DNA from: Allomuricauda sp.
GTDB taxonomy: Bacteria > Bacteroidota > Bacteroidia > Flavobacteriales > Flavobacteriaceae
NCBI RefSeq assembly: GCF_013911645.1
Contig: NZ_JACESV010000003.1
Location: forward strand, 1 to 64,000
Direction: 5' to 3'
Length of the DNA stretch: 64,000 bases
The position numbers were made by a program, and so were the translations under genes. Each line of letters begins with the position of its first letter. Within the stretch, counting starts at the first letter, position 1. The notes beneath the pieces are model-generated. The model had not been told where the DNA came from and did no database searches. It saw only the letters and a list, made by a program, of their open reading frames with translations. This document shows, piece after piece, positions 9,682 to 19,964 of the stretch.

Positions 9682-12600
9682 TTAAAGATTAATATTGATT
9701 CCCATCATAAATATCTGAGATGGGGGATATAGACCGGAATCCACTCCTATTTGACGATCGTCACCAGAACTTGTTTCCGGGTCTATTCCACTGTAATTGG
9801 TGATGGTGAACAAGTTCGTTGTCTGTAGATAAATCCGGAACCTGTTCAATCCGCCGAGCTTCTCCAACACCTTTTCTGAAAATGAATAGCCAAGCTCAAA
9901 GTTCTTCATTCTAAAATAGGAACCATCCTCTACAAAAAATGTTGATGGTCTTTGCATTACAGAATCATCGTTCAACGAAATGGGCACAGTAATCCTATCC
10001 CCGTTCTGATATCTTTCCGGCGTCCAAGATTCATACAAACGTTTTTTAAGATAATTCCCATCAAAACGGTTGAACAAAACTGTACGGCTACTGAAATTGA
10101 CCAAATCATTCCCAAGAACGCCTTGGAAGAACATGGTCATGTCCCAATTCTTATACTTAAAATTCATGTTGAGTCCATAAGATAAATCAGGGTGTGGACT
10201 ACCTATAAAGGTTCTATCATCTGGATCAATTACCCCATCACCGTTTACATCCCTATACTTGAAAACCCCCGGTCTACTATAGGCATCTACACCAGATACA
10301 TCAGGATTGTATGGCGCATGTGAGTCTACTTCTTCTTGTGTGTTGAAATACCCATCCACGATATATCCGAAAAAAGAAGATATAGGTCTTCCCGGGGTAG
10401 TCGCGGTATAAGTATCATTCAATAAAGAGTTTCCAAATCTAATTTCATCAGGGTTATCATTAAGGCGGATCACCTCGTTTTTATAATGAGAAAGATTAGC
10501 ACTAATCGTATATTGTAGCGGACTGTCAATATCACTTCTGTAGTTCATAATTAAGTCGATTCCAGAGTTTCTCATCTCCCCTACATTCACGGAAGATAGT
10601 TCCAACGCACCCCATGTATCCGGTTTGACATCAGGATACAGCATATCTGTTGTTTTTCTTGTATATACATCTACAGAAGCATCAAACCTGTAATCCAATA
10701 TGGAGAAGTCCACTCCAATGTTAGTGGTTGTATTGGTTTCCCATCGGCTATCCGGATTACCCAGTTTATAGGCATGAAAACCTGCTTGGGTCGAGGTGGA
10801 TCCCGAACCGCTAAGGTTATAATAGGATTCAAAGCCATCTGCACGATAGGTACTGTAGGCATTGTAGTTTCCTACATTATCATTACCGTTCTGGCCCCAA
10901 CCTACCCTAAGCTTTAAGCTGTTCAACCAATCTACATCGGCCATAAACTTCTCATCGCTTACTCTCCATCCTGCGGAAAATGCCGGGAACACCCCCCATC
11001 GATTTTCTTCATTAAACCTCGAAGATCCATCTCTACGGGCAACAGCTTCGAACAGATATTTACCCTTGTAATTATAATTCACCCGTCCAAAAAAGGAGAA
11101 AAGTGCCCATTCATCAAAGAAACCTTCATTGGTTTGATTTTCGGTTCCTGCATTTAAAATCATGTAATCCAAATCGGTAAAAGCAAATGAAGACCTTCCG
11201 GCAGCAAAATATTCCAATCTATTTTTAATCTGTTCCATTCCCAGAAGCACATCCAATGAATGATCTTCTCTAATAGTTTTGGAATAATTTAAAGTATTTG
11301 TAAAATTATATTGAAACCCCTCATTATGACTAAGCTCTAGGCTATTGTTAAAGTTGGTCTGTGTAAACTCTGGATTGGCCAAGGTGCGGTCTTCAGCCTT
11401 TCTGTTGTTGCTATCCACACCCAACATAGTCTTGAAACTAAGGTCATCAGTCAGGTTGAATTGCAAGTAAACATTTGCCAAAATCCGTAGCTGTCTAGAA
11501 AAGTCATCCTTATCCCTATATAGTATTGCTACGGGATTTTGTGCATTTCCAGTACCTTTGGATTGGGTACCTGCAAAATTTCCACGGATATCATAAACAG
11601 GAATGATAGGGTGTGTTCTAAGAGCGTATTCTATCGCTGAAGTAGACAGGTTTCCTTTTCTATTGCTTCTTGTTAAACTCAAGCTTTGCCCAACTTTGAA
11701 CCAATCGGTAATATTGATATCGGTGTTGGCCCTCAAACTGTAGCGGTCAAAACCGGTGTGGTTCAATATTCCTTCCTGATTTAAATAACCTCCTGATATG
11801 GCATAGTTCATATCTTCGGTACCTCCACTAACCGAAAGATTATATTCCTGTATCGGGGCTACGGTGAAAATTTCATCCAACCAGTCCGTCCCCTGCTTGT
11901 TGGCCCTTGTTATACCGTAATATGGGTCGCCAAAATTGTAGAGGCTCTCATCCACTTCTCCTTCCATCCTTCCGTTGGGGAAAATATAATCCGGGATCTG
12001 CGGTGTAGCTCCGTTACCATATTGAAGGTCACCCCAACCCGGGTCTCCGACCTCTAACCCATCATTGGTGAATTTTTGCCATTTCAGTAATCCTACTTCC
12101 TCGGTATTCAACAAATTTATATTGTTGTTGGCTCTTTGTACCCCTGATCGTACACTGAGGCTAAGACTTGGCTTTCTGCCCTTGCTTCCCCTTTTTGTGG
12201 TCACCAAAATTACACCGTTTGCCGCGCGGGAACCATAAATTGCTGATGAAGCTGCATCCTTCAATACGGTCATGGATTCAATATCGTTGGGATTGACCCC
12301 ACTGAGGCCTGTGGTCGTGGGCACTCCATCGATTACATATAATGGGTCGTTGTTGTTTATGGAACCTACACCCCTCACACGCACAACGGCATTTCCTCCA
12401 GGGGCGCTGTTGGTGGTAATGGTAACACCTGCAACGCGTCCCTGCATTCTTGAGGCGGCATCACCACCCGTAGGTACTGCGTTCAGTTCTTCTTCGTCCA
12501 CCGTAGCTACAGATCCCGTAAGGGATTCTTTGCTCTGGGAACCATAACCTACAACAATCACTTCATCGAGCCCTGCAGCACTTTCTTCCAAAGCAATGGT

Positions 12601-13056
12601 AAATGTCGATTGCCCATCAACAGGAATTTCCTTGGCTGCAAATCCGATATAGGAAACCACTAATGTCCCATTCTCATCGGCCAGCGAAAGTGAAAAGTTT
12701 CCGTCAAAATCAGTTTGCACTCCATTAGTTGTGCCTTTTTCTACAATATTGGCTCCCGGCAAGGGCTGGCCATTGGTATCTGTCACGGTACCTGTTACAT
12801 TGAACTGGTAAGTGTCCTTCTTTGTCTTGTCTGAATAAAAAGTGTTCTTTTCTACACTTTTCTCCATTGCAGTACCAATAATTGGATCAAATTTGCTTTC
12901 TTTACAGGTAGGAGCGCTAATCTCCTCACTTAAACCAGAGGCAGTAGCATCTATCACAAATAGTGTTGTTAGTGATAAAAGAAGTGCCAACTTCCATCCA
13001 AAGATTTGGTAACAGCAATTATCCAATACCCATAAGGGATTTGATATTTTTTTCAT
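9682..13056 (-). CDS. SusC/RagA-family TonB-linked outer-membrane transporter
   Basis: 1124 residues. The N-terminal extension contains one hydrophobic stretch (LALLLSLTTLFVI), then a carboxypeptidase-regulatory-like domain (NVTGTVTDTNGQPLPGANI at ~88-106). A TonB-box-like DEVIVVGYG is followed by the plug with VRVRGVGSINNNDPLYVIDG and SAIYGSRAANGVILVTTK. The rest is barrel, ending GININL. It forms the uptake pore together with the SusD protein encoded next. No glycoside hydrolase gene lies in the cluster, so the imported substrate is probably small or is degraded by enzymes encoded elsewhere. Confidence 0.96.
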   Translation of the reverse strand: MKKISNPLWVLDNCCYQIFGWKLALLLSLTTLFVIDATASGLSEEISAPTCKESKFDPIIGTAMEKSVEKNTFYSDKTKKDTYQFNVTGTVTDTNGQPLPGANIVEKGTTNGVQTDFDGNFSLSLADENGTLVVSYIGFAAKEIPVDGQSTFTIALEESAAGLDEVIVVGYGSQSKESLTGSVATVDEEELNAVPTGGDAASRMQGRVAGVTITTNSAPGGNAVVRVRGVGSINNNDPLYVIDGVPTTTGLSGVNPNDIESMTVLKDAASSAIYGSRAANGVILVTTKRGSKGRKPSLSLSVRSGVQRANNNINLLNTEEVGLLKWQKFTNDGLEVGDPGWGDLQYGNGATPQIPDYIFPNGRMEGEVDESLYNFGDPYYGITRANKQGTDWLDEIFTVAPIQEYNLSVSGGTEDMNYAISGGYLNQEGILNHTGFDRYSLRANTDINITDWFKVGQSLSLTRSNRKGNLSTSAIEYALRTHPIIPVYDIRGNFAGTQSKGTGNAQNPVAILYRDKDDFSRQLRILANVYLQFNLTDDLSFKTMLGVDSNNRKAEDRTLANPEFTQTNFNNSLELSHNEGFQYNFTNTLNYSKTIREDHSLDVLLGMEQIKNRLEYFAAGRSSFAFTDLDYMILNAGTENQTNEGFFDEWALFSFFGRVNYNYKGKYLFEAVARRDGSSRFNEENRWGVFPAFSAGWRVSDEKFMADVDWLNSLKLRVGWGQNGNDNVGNYNAYSTYRADGFESYYNLSGSGSTSTQAGFHAYKLGNPDSRWETNTTTNIGVDFSILDYRFDASVDVYTRKTTDMLYPDVKPDTWGALELSSVNVGEMRNSGIDLIMNYRSDIDSPLQYTISANLSHYKNEVIRLNDNPDEIRFGNSLLNDTYTATTPGRPISSFFGYIVDGYFNTQEEVDSHAPYNPDVSGVDAYSRPGVFKYRDVNGDGVIDPDDRTFIGSPHPDLSYGLNMNFKYKNWDMTMFFQGVLGNDLVNFSSRTVLFNRFDGNYLKKRLYESWTPERYQNGDRITVPISLNDDSVMQRPSTFFVEDGSYFRMKNFELGYSFSEKVLEKLGGLNRFRIYLQTTNLFTITNYSGIDPETSSGDDRQIGVDSGLYPPSQIFMMGININL

Positions 13057-13095
13057 AATTTCAAGGTTTGTGTTAGTTAATTATTATCTGCCCTA

Positions 13096-13130
13096 TCGGA
13101 AAATGATCCACCATTTTCCGATTTTTTTTT
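13096..13130. other. Hairpin with T-run in the MFS-susC gap
   Basis: ATCGGAAAATG at 13096-13106 pairs perfectly with CATTTTCCGAT at 13112-13122 and is followed on the plus strand by nine T. All neighbouring genes are on the minus strand, where the hairpin lies about 50 bases upstream of the susC start and the T-run precedes it. It could be an mRNA-stability or processing element in the susC leader, or a terminator for antisense transcription. Confidence 0.5.
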
Positions 13131-13190
13131 CGTGTGTATCAACACATATTTCAATCAGTTTGTTTGTTTTATTCAATAAATTTTATCGCA

Positions 13191-14438
13191 TTAACCCGCA
13201 TTCACTCTCGGCGAATCGGTCAATGCCGGAGTTGATTTCTTTTTTTGATGTATCCAGAAGAAAAGAATGACAAAAAGCACAATAAGTATAATCGGGAAGA
13301 CCACCATTCTTTTTAGTGTTTCTTGACCTGCTTCCAGTTCCAATGCATCTCCGGCAAGGCCCATTGACGTTGCCGTAGCCCTGGCACTATCTATCCAGTT
13401 GCCTATGATGGGCTGAAAAATTGACGTGGAGAAAAAACCGATCGCTCCCACCACGGACATTCCCAGAGCACCGCTTTTAGGGATTTTCTCGGCCACGAAC
13501 CCAATCATATTTGGCCAGAAATAGCAGACCCCAACGGCGAATATCGCTGCGGCAACATAAATCATTCCACCTGTTTGGCTGCTGAGCAAAAAGATACCCA
13601 GAGCGGTAAAAATAGCCGAACCCAAAAGGACCCCGCTTTGATCGAACCGATGGACGATCTCCCCACCGAAATAGCGTCCAAACGCCATGATTCCGGTGAT
13701 CAAGGCCAAGACCAACATGGGTACGGCCCCACTTTTCTCCAATACAAGTTGAGCCCATTGGGTCGGTCCAAACTCGGAAATGGCAGTCAGCGCCATACAG
13801 GCCGCAATAAAAATGAACATGGGCGATACCATGGCCTTAAAATTTGCCTTGACGCTGGCTGCTTCCTCCACTCTTGGTTTTGGAAATTCCTGCCCATAGA
13901 ACATATATGCATAAAGAAAGGTAGGGATAAAGAAAATCCAAATTTGGGCTTCCCACCCCAAATTAAGACCGGTCATAACATATGATATCAAGCTTCCGAG
14001 CACAATTCCGCCAGGGAACCACATATGGAAACGGTTCATTAAGGTATTCATCATCTTTCCCTGATAACTATCTGCAATCATGGGGTTACAAGCGGCTTCC
14101 GTACATCCATTCCCAAGACCGATTAATAGGGTCGATATCATTAAACCGATATACCCTCCGGAATAAATGGTCAGCAAAATACCTGCGGAATGTGCCACAA
14201 AAGCAAAGGCCATTATATTTCTGGGCCCGATGACATGATAGAACAATCCCCCTATGACCATTGTGATAGGGAAGCCCAAAAACCACATCTGGTTGATGTA
14301 TCCTAGTTGCTTTGCGCTCAAATCAAAGGTCTCGGCCAATTCCGGAAGAATCCCAGCTCGAATACTAAAGGAGAAGGCCGTTGTTATTATTGCAAAACAA
14401 CTTCCATAAAAGAGTCTTTTCTTATTGTTCTTTTCCAT
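13191..14438 (-). CDS. MFS sugar transporter
   Basis: 415 residues with about 12 hydrophobic segments. The first loop contains IGPRNIMAF in the position of the MFS signature, and the C-terminus is a lysine-rich tail (IHQKKKS). It is an inner-membrane, proton-coupled-type carrier by family. The length is typical for sugar:H+ symporters of Bacteroidota. It lies between the Gfo/Idh/MocA gene and susC, all on the minus strand, so it probably moves the sugar or its keto derivative from the periplasm to the cytoplasm. The exact substrate is not visible. Confidence 0.88.
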   Translation of the reverse strand: MEKNNKKRLFYGSCFAIITTAFSFSIRAGILPELAETFDLSAKQLGYINQMWFLGFPITMVIGGLFYHVIGPRNIMAFAFVAHSAGILLTIYSGGYIGLMISTLLIGLGNGCTEAACNPMIADSYQGKMMNTLMNRFHMWFPGGIVLGSLISYVMTGLNLGWEAQIWIFFIPTFLYAYMFYGQEFPKPRVEEAASVKANFKAMVSPMFIFIAACMALTAISEFGPTQWAQLVLEKSGAVPMLVLALITGIMAFGRYFGGEIVHRFDQSGVLLGSAIFTALGIFLLSSQTGGMIYVAAAIFAVGVCYFWPNMIGFVAEKIPKSGALGMSVVGAIGFFSTSIFQPIIGNWIDSARATATSMGLAGDALELEAGQETLKRMVVFPIILIVLFVILFFWIHQKKKSTPALTDSPRVNAG

Positions 14439-14515
14439 AATTCGTTACCTGTTGTAATTTTTACTTGATTATTGATTTCTAAGTATCAAAATAACATTTA
14501 ACCGGGTTTTGACCA

Positions 14516-15634
14516 TCAGTCTTCCGAAAGTGTGAAATCCGGCATCTTTATAATCTCGCCCCCGTTCATGGCAGACTTGTGTGCCAAGATTCCAACACAG
14601 GTTATGTTTGCGGATTGGACCGCGTTCGGATAAGGTTGCCGCCCCTCCATCAAGGCACTTACAAACTCGTGCGCCAAATGTGGATGAGATCCTCCATGCC
14701 CTGCTCCTTGTATAAAGGAAAGGTGTTGGTTGTCATCGGAATCATAAACACCGGCGCTGGTAAAATTTGCAATCTTTTCTGGCAGCAGGTGCGCATAGTC
14801 CGGCACCTCTACACGTTCAGGTGTCTCTCCGGTATGAATGACCGGGTTTTCATTTTCTATTAAATTCCATTCAAAGGATTTAAGGCTTCCGTAAATATCA
14901 AAGCTTTCACAATATTGTCTTGCCGTATTAAAAAGGGAACGGGTTATTTCGGCCGATAGATCGGACTTCCTGAATTTGATGTGACAGGTTTCCACAGCAA
15001 ACGGAGAGCCATATTTACCAATCAATTCCTCATCAATCCTACCAGAACCAAAACATGACACATATTCGGCCTCAGACCTGGAAAGGGCCAATATTGGACC
15101 TACACAGTGGGTCGCATAATGCATTGGGGGCAAGCCCTCCCAATAACCCGGCCAACCCTTCATTTCTTGATGGTGCGACGCCCTTAAAAATTGTATCCTT
15201 CCCAAGTCACCATTTTCATACATCTCTTTTACAAAAAGGAATTCACGGCTGTATACCACGGTCTCCATCATCATATAGGTAAGCCCTGTTTCCTTTACGA
15301 GCTCTACAATTTGTCTACATTCCTCAACGGTGGTGGCCATGGGAACGGTGCAGGCAACATGTTTTCCTGCCTTTAACGCTGCGATGGATTGCTCTGCATG
15401 GTTAGGTATTGGTGTATTTATATGTACGGCATCAATATCAGGGTCTTTAAGCAGCTCGGCATAATCCGTATACCGTTTTGATATGCCAAAAGCATCACCG
15501 ATTTCATTGAGCTTTTCTTCATTTCGCTGACATATTGCATACATTTCTGCATTGGGGTGTTCTTTATAAATCGGAATAAACTCTGCTCCGAATCCAAGCC
15601 CCACAATGGCTACTTTACTACTTTTATCACTCAT
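14516..15634 (-). CDS. Gfo/Idh/MocA-family NAD(P)-dependent oxidoreductase
   Basis: 372 residues without a signal peptide. The N-terminal Rossmann fold begins VAIVGLGFGAEFIPIY. HINTPIPNHAEQSIAALKAGKHVACTVPMA near residues 92-120 is the diagnostic block, with VACTVPMA in place of the common VxCEKP. The C-terminal domain holds HHQEMKGWPGYWEGLPPMHYATH, whose histidines could bind substrate. Family members oxidise sugars or cyclitols, often at C3. Together with DUF1080 and DUF6807 this suggests a 3-keto-sugar route, which is inference. It is the first minus-strand gene of the susCD operon, facing away from the xylR-like gene. Confidence 0.9.
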   Translation of the reverse strand: MSDKSSKVAIVGLGFGAEFIPIYKEHPNAEMYAICQRNEEKLNEIGDAFGISKRYTDYAELLKDPDIDAVHINTPIPNHAEQSIAALKAGKHVACTVPMATTVEECRQIVELVKETGLTYMMMETVVYSREFLFVKEMYENGDLGRIQFLRASHHQEMKGWPGYWEGLPPMHYATHCVGPILALSRSEAEYVSCFGSGRIDEELIGKYGSPFAVETCHIKFRKSDLSAEITRSLFNTARQYCESFDIYGSLKSFEWNLIENENPVIHTGETPERVEVPDYAHLLPEKIANFTSAGVYDSDDNQHLSFIQGAGHGGSHPHLAHEFVSALMEGRQPYPNAVQSANITCVGILAHKSAMNGGEIIKMPDFTLSED

Positions 15635-16224
15635 TTTTATAATTTGGTATTATGGTTTTATTCGTATTGGTTTTATTGGCAATCTAAATCGATTTATCAC
15701 CTGCACTCCCGAGATCCGACACCCACTTCACCAACAATCAGCTTGTTATCAATTGCTTATTGCTACAAAGTGAGAGTTAATCCCCAAGCTTTTGTTCAGT
15801 ACCGATGTTGGTAGTTTTAGCGAACATTCAAACATATCCACAATACCTTTGGATTCCAATATGAAATTTATACTTATCATTTAGATATATTACCAGTTAT
15901 TATTTAGACTTCTACTGTTCTATCCGTCTCACTCACCATTCAATAGTTAGTATTTTTTAATATAAATTTTTATTATATGTTATTTTATTGAAGCTAATAT
16001 TATCATATACAGCAGAAATTCCCACTTTAATCAGGTTAGGTCCGAAAATATCGTGATTGAATAAAACACAGCATCATCTACTTTTTTTTCTATCTTTAAA
16101 TTAGATTTTTAACAAATAGTATAAAAAACAAAACCCCTGGCATACTTAAATACTTCATTGATTCCCTGGACCCAAAAACAAGGCAATGGCTTCCTTTATG
16201 CCCATAAAATTTTAGTTTAACCAC
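15635..16224. promoter_or_regulatory. Divergent control region between the Gfo/Idh/MocA operon and the xylR-like gene
   Basis: About 590 AT-rich bases separate divergent genes. I see no coding frame of note and no clean Bacteroidota -33/-7 pair or long inverted repeat. It must carry promoters for both directions and probably the binding sites of the two sugar regulators, but I cannot place them. Confidence 0.5.
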
Positions 16225-17397
16225 ATGCCCAAGGATATAATCAGAAAAAAGAGATATAAAGTGGCCCTTTTACTGGAAACCTCAAATGCATATTCCAGAG
16301 GAATCATTAAAGGAATTTATAGCTACATAAAAGAGCATGATGACTGGGATGTATTTTTGGGCGAATATGGAAGGGGCGAGCCTAATCCAGAATGGCTACT
16401 TTCTTGGAAAGGCGACGGCATTATTGCACGTATTGAAAATAAAACCACGGCCGACCTCATACAACAAAGCAACCTTCCAACGGTAGATACAAGTTCCGCC
16501 AACTTGATTCCCAACATTCCTTGGGTCGAAACCGACGACGAAAAAATAGCCCAAGTGGCCTTAAAGCACTTACAAAATTGTGGATTCAAGCACTTTGCTT
16601 TTTTGGGAGCCAATTTTAACTGGTCCAAGTGGCGCTCAAGCCATTTTACAGACCTACTGGAACAAAATGGATTTATTTGTCATGAGCACCACATTTCTAT
16701 TGATTTAAAATTGAATTTGGTAGCCGAGCAGAAGAAGATTGATTCTTGGCTGTCCAGTCTACCAAAACCTATCGGGATTTTTGCAGCCTACGACCAATTG
16801 GGAAGACTGATTATCGATTCCAGCCATAGACAGGGCTTTATGGTTCCAGAAGATATTGCTGTAATCGGTGTGGATAACGATCCTTTGATTTGTGAACTTT
16901 GTTCCCCGCCACTGACCAGTATTATACCAGACACGCACACCACAGGTTATTTGGCCGCCACCTTATTGGAACAACTAATGAAGAAAAAGAAAATAGACAC
17001 CTTTTCGCACCGGATATCACCTTTAGGAATCAAAAAAAGGAGGTCTACTGAAGCCCTTGCCATCGAGGACCCCCATATGTCCAGGGCACTACATTATATA
17101 TACGAACATGCCACTAGCGGCACCTTCAATATTGAAGATGTGTTGAACTTAGTTCCGATGACCCGAAGGGTTTTTGAGAAAAAGTTTGTGGAAATTGTAG
17201 GTCGAACACCTTATAAAGAAATGCAACGGGTACGTGTAAACCGATTGAAAGAACTGTTGACCGAAACCGAGCTTGGGTTATTTGATATTGCAGAAAAAAC
17301 AGGTTTTGAACATATTTCCTATATGAGCTATCTGTTCAAGCGTGAAACTGGTATTTCCCCCATTGCATATCGTGAGGGTAAGTCAATAAAAAATTAA
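16225..17397 (+). CDS. xylR: XylR-like AraC-family regulator with periplasmic-binding-type sensor domain
   Basis: 390 residues. The N-terminal ~280 residues form a LacI/periplasmic-binding-like sugar sensor (YKVALLLETSNAYSRGIIKGIY; later VPEDIAVIGVDNDPLICELCSPPLTSI). The C-terminal ~105 residues are an AraC double helix-turn-helix (FNIEDVLNLVPMTRRVFEKKF, then LFDIAEKTGFEHISYMSYLFKRETGISPIAYR). This order is that of the xylose activator XylR. It is the only plus-strand gene in the sugar locus and lies between the two likely target operons. Activation of xylBA and of the susCD operon by xylose is the expected role, not shown directly. Confidence 0.88.
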   Translation: MPKDIIRKKRYKVALLLETSNAYSRGIIKGIYSYIKEHDDWDVFLGEYGRGEPNPEWLLSWKGDGIIARIENKTTADLIQQSNLPTVDTSSANLIPNIPWVETDDEKIAQVALKHLQNCGFKHFAFLGANFNWSKWRSSHFTDLLEQNGFICHEHHISIDLKLNLVAEQKKIDSWLSSLPKPIGIFAAYDQLGRLIIDSSHRQGFMVPEDIAVIGVDNDPLICELCSPPLTSIIPDTHTTGYLAATLLEQLMKKKKIDTFSHRISPLGIKKRRSTEALAIEDPHMSRALHYIYEHATSGTFNIEDVLNLVPMTRRVFEKKFVEIVGRTPYKEMQRVRVNRLKELLTETELGLFDIAEKTGFEHISYMSYLFKRETGISPIAYREGKSIKN

Positions 17398-17439
17398 ATT
17401 TGCCCGAGAGGCTTGCACGTTTTCAAGTAAAATGGGCTT

Positions 17440-18486
17440 TCAACACTTATGATACTCCAAAGGCAAAGTGGACCCTCTTACTACCAAGCTTGTTTTGATT
17501 GTCTTTGTCTCAAAATCATCCTCATGGACTTTGGCCTCTATCCTATCGATAAGTTTACTAGCGGATTTTTCCCCAATGTGACGCCCATGCTGACTGATCA
17601 TAGTAACCGATGGAGTTACGTATTTCGACAACTCTCCATTGGTGAAACCGATAATCGAAATATCGTTAGGAATGGAATAGCCCTTGGTCCTAAGAATATC
17701 CATCACCTTGACCGTTGTGATTTCATCAAAGACCAAAATTCCGTTTAGCTTTTGGAAATCCAATGACAGGGATAAAATGAGTTCCATATCATCCTCAGCG
17801 CCTATGGGCACCACCATTTCTTCGTCAAAAACAAGTCCATTCTCCTCCAAGGCCTTTTTAAACCCATCTATTCTCAAATTCCCAATCGGGGAGTTGGCGA
17901 TAGGATTCACAATTGCTAAATCCCTGCAACCTGTTGCCAAAAAATGTTTAGTCGCCTTATAGCCTGCTTCGAAATCATCCACCACAACTTTATCGCATTC
18001 AATTTTTTCGGTGACCCTGTCAAACATCACCAGAGGAATCTGTTTTTGCAGGAGTTCCCTAAAATGCCCTATATGGTCCGCTAGTTGAGTCTCTCCAGCT
18101 ACCGTAGAAATGATAACACCATCTACCGCCCCGGAACATAGGAAGTCCAATATCTTTGCCTCCTTTTCAATGGATTCGTTGGTGCTACAGGTAATGATGC
18201 TATAGCCTCTTTTATCCGCAATCTGCTCTATCCCATAGAGCACTTGAACAAAAAAATAGTTCAGGATGTTTGGAATTACCACCCCAATGGTCTTGGTATT
18301 ACGGTTCAATAGATTCAGGGCCACCCTATTAGGTTTGTAATGATTTTGTTTGGCATATTTCTGAATTCTCACCTTTAACTCTTCGCCGATCTCATGGCTA
18401 TCATTGATTGCCTTGGAAACCGTTGATACGGAAACCTTGAAATGGGAAGCGATGGCTTTTAAGGTCAATTTGTTCATGGATACCAT
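17440..18486 (-). CDS. LacI-family transcriptional regulator
   Basis: 348 residues. The N-terminal helix-turn-helix KAIASHFKVSVSTVSKAIND is followed by the hinge helix PNRVALNLLNRNTKTIGVVIP and a periplasmic-binding-like effector domain (IPLVMFDRVTEKIECDKVVVDD; IPNDISIIGFTNGELSKYVTPSVTMI). MNKLTLKAIA, three codons in, is an equally good start. It converges with the xylR-like gene, leaving 42 bases between stops. It probably represses part of this locus in the absence of sugar. Two regulators of different types for one locus may mean two different inducers. Confidence 0.93.
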   Translation of the reverse strand: MVSMNKLTLKAIASHFKVSVSTVSKAINDSHEIGEELKVRIQKYAKQNHYKPNRVALNLLNRNTKTIGVVIPNILNYFFVQVLYGIEQIADKRGYSIITCSTNESIEKEAKILDFLCSGAVDGVIISTVAGETQLADHIGHFRELLQKQIPLVMFDRVTEKIECDKVVVDDFEAGYKATKHFLATGCRDLAIVNPIANSPIGNLRIDGFKKALEENGLVFDEEMVVPIGAEDDMELILSLSLDFQKLNGILVFDEITTVKVMDILRTKGYSIPNDISIIGFTNGELSKYVTPSVTMISQHGRHIGEKSASKLIDRIEAKVHEDDFETKTIKTSLVVRGSTLPLEYHKC

Positions 18487-18544
18487 AAAATTAGTTTTAA
18501 AAGATAATGATTTTAAAGCATTGAAATAATCATAAATACATCGG

Positions 18545-18594
18545 CTAAAAAAGAAAAACCGCCCTTTGGCATAGGTATGTCTAGGGACGGCTTA
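18545..18594 (-). terminator. Rho-independent-like terminator after xylA
   Basis: Read on the minus strand, GCCGTCCCT pairs with AGGGCGG (one bulged base) across a ~16-base loop and is followed by TTTTTCTTTTTT. It lies about 45-90 bases past the xylA stop, so it ends the xylB-xylA transcript before the LacI gene. Confidence 0.75.
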
Positions 18595-18636
18595 TAAAAA
18601 AGAGTAAATTATTTTTTAAAAGGATGAAACATTCAC

Positions 18637-19962
18637 CTATACAAACTTTCCAACGATATTTTCATAAAGTTCTTGTTTGCCACTTATCTGCTTGGGCTCT
18701 CCTACATCAAGTGCATGATTGAACAAATCTGCAAATTCCAGTTTCCCCGATACGAATGAAGCTCCTTTTCCTTCTTTGAAGGAAGCATACCTTTCGCTTA
18801 GCAAATCCTCATAGTTTGATTCCTTCATAATGATATCTGCAGCCAACAATGCTCTGGCAAAAGTATCCGCCCCACCAATATGTGCATAGAAAATATCCTC
18901 CAAATCCGTACTGTTCCTTCTAGTTTTAGCATCGAAATTGACACCGCCTCCTTGAAGTCCACCGGATTTCAAGAAAACCAACATGGCCTCAGTAACTTCC
19001 AAAACATTGTTCGGGAACTGATCGGTATCCCATCCATTTTGATAGTCTCCTCGGTTGGCATCGATACTTCCCAACATTCCGGCATTGGCCGCTACCTGCA
19101 ATTCATGCTGGAAAGTGTGTTGCGCTAAGGTCGCATGGTTGACCTCTATGTTCAATTTAAAATCATCCTGAAGTCCATATTCGCGAATAGAGTTAATGGA
19201 CGTTGCTGCATCAAAATCGTACTGGTGCTTTGTGGGCTCCATAGGTTTGGGCTCTATAAAAAAGTTACCTTTGAACCCTTCCTTTCTAGCATAATCACGG
19301 GCCATCCCCAAGAACCTGCCAATATTATCCTGTTCAAGCTTCATATTGGTATTCAATAAGGACATATATCCTTCACGCCCACCCCAGAACACATAGTTTT
19401 CACCACCTAAAGCAATCGTAGCATCCAAGGCCATTTTTACTTGAGCGCCGGCATAGGCCAAAACGTCAAAATTAGGATTTGAAACCGCTCCGTTCATGTA
19501 ACGAGGGTTCGAGAAACAGTTGGCCGTTCCCCAAAGCAGCTTAACTCCCGAAGCTTGTTGCTTTTCTTTCAGATAATCCACTACAGCGGACAATCTCTTC
19601 TCGGATTCCACTAAGCTGTCGGCTTCATCCACAAGGTCAAAGTCATGAAAGCAATAATAGTCAAAACCTATTTTGGTTACAAACTCAAACGCGGCGTCCG
19701 CCTTTTCTTTAGCGGCCTTAACTGGATTCTTATCGGTAGACCATGAAAATTTTTTGGTTCCAGGTCCAAATGGGTCTCCACCTGTTCCGCATAGCGTATG
19801 CCAATAGGCCATGGCAAATTTGAAATGTTCCCTCATGGTCTTTCCCGCGACCACTTGATCGGGATTATAGAACTTAAATGCCAACGGATTGTCCGAATCC
19901 TTCCCTTCAAATATGATATCACCTATACCTTTAAAGTATTCTTTGTTGCCTAAATGTGCCAT
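18637..19962 (-). CDS. xylA: Xylose isomerase
   Basis: 441 residues, the usual length of the class II enzyme. It converts D-xylose to D-xylulose with two divalent metal ions. Visible active-site blocks are YYCFHDFDL near residue 103 (catalytic His), WGGREGYMS near 195, [14 protein letters not shown] near 238 (metal Glu and Lys), [10 protein letters not shown] near 273, and [20 protein letters not shown] near 305 (metal Asp residues). It begins 2 bases after xylB ends, in the same direction, so the two are one transcript ended by the hairpin at 18545-18594. Confidence 0.98.
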   Translation of the reverse strand: MAHLGNKEYFKGIGDIIFEGKDSDNPLAFKFYNPDQVVAGKTMREHFKFAMAYWHTLCGTGGDPFGPGTKKFSWSTDKNPVKAAKEKADAAFEFVTKIGFDYYCFHDFDLVDEADSLVESEKRLSAVVDYLKEKQQASGVKLLWGTANCFSNPRYMNGAVSNPNFDVLAYAGAQVKMALDATIALGGENYVFWGGREGYMSLLNTNMKLEQDNIGRFLGMARDYARKEGFKGNFFIEPKPMEPTKHQYDFDAATSINSIREYGLQDDFKLNIEVNHATLAQHTFQHELQVAANAGMLGSIDANRGDYQNGWDTDQFPNNVLEVTEAMLVFLKSGGLQGGGVNFDAKTRRNSTDLEDIFYAHIGGADTFARALLAADIIMKESNYEDLLSERYASFKEGKGASFVSGKLEFADLFNHALDVGEPKQISGKQELYENIVGKFV

Positions 19963-19964
19963 TG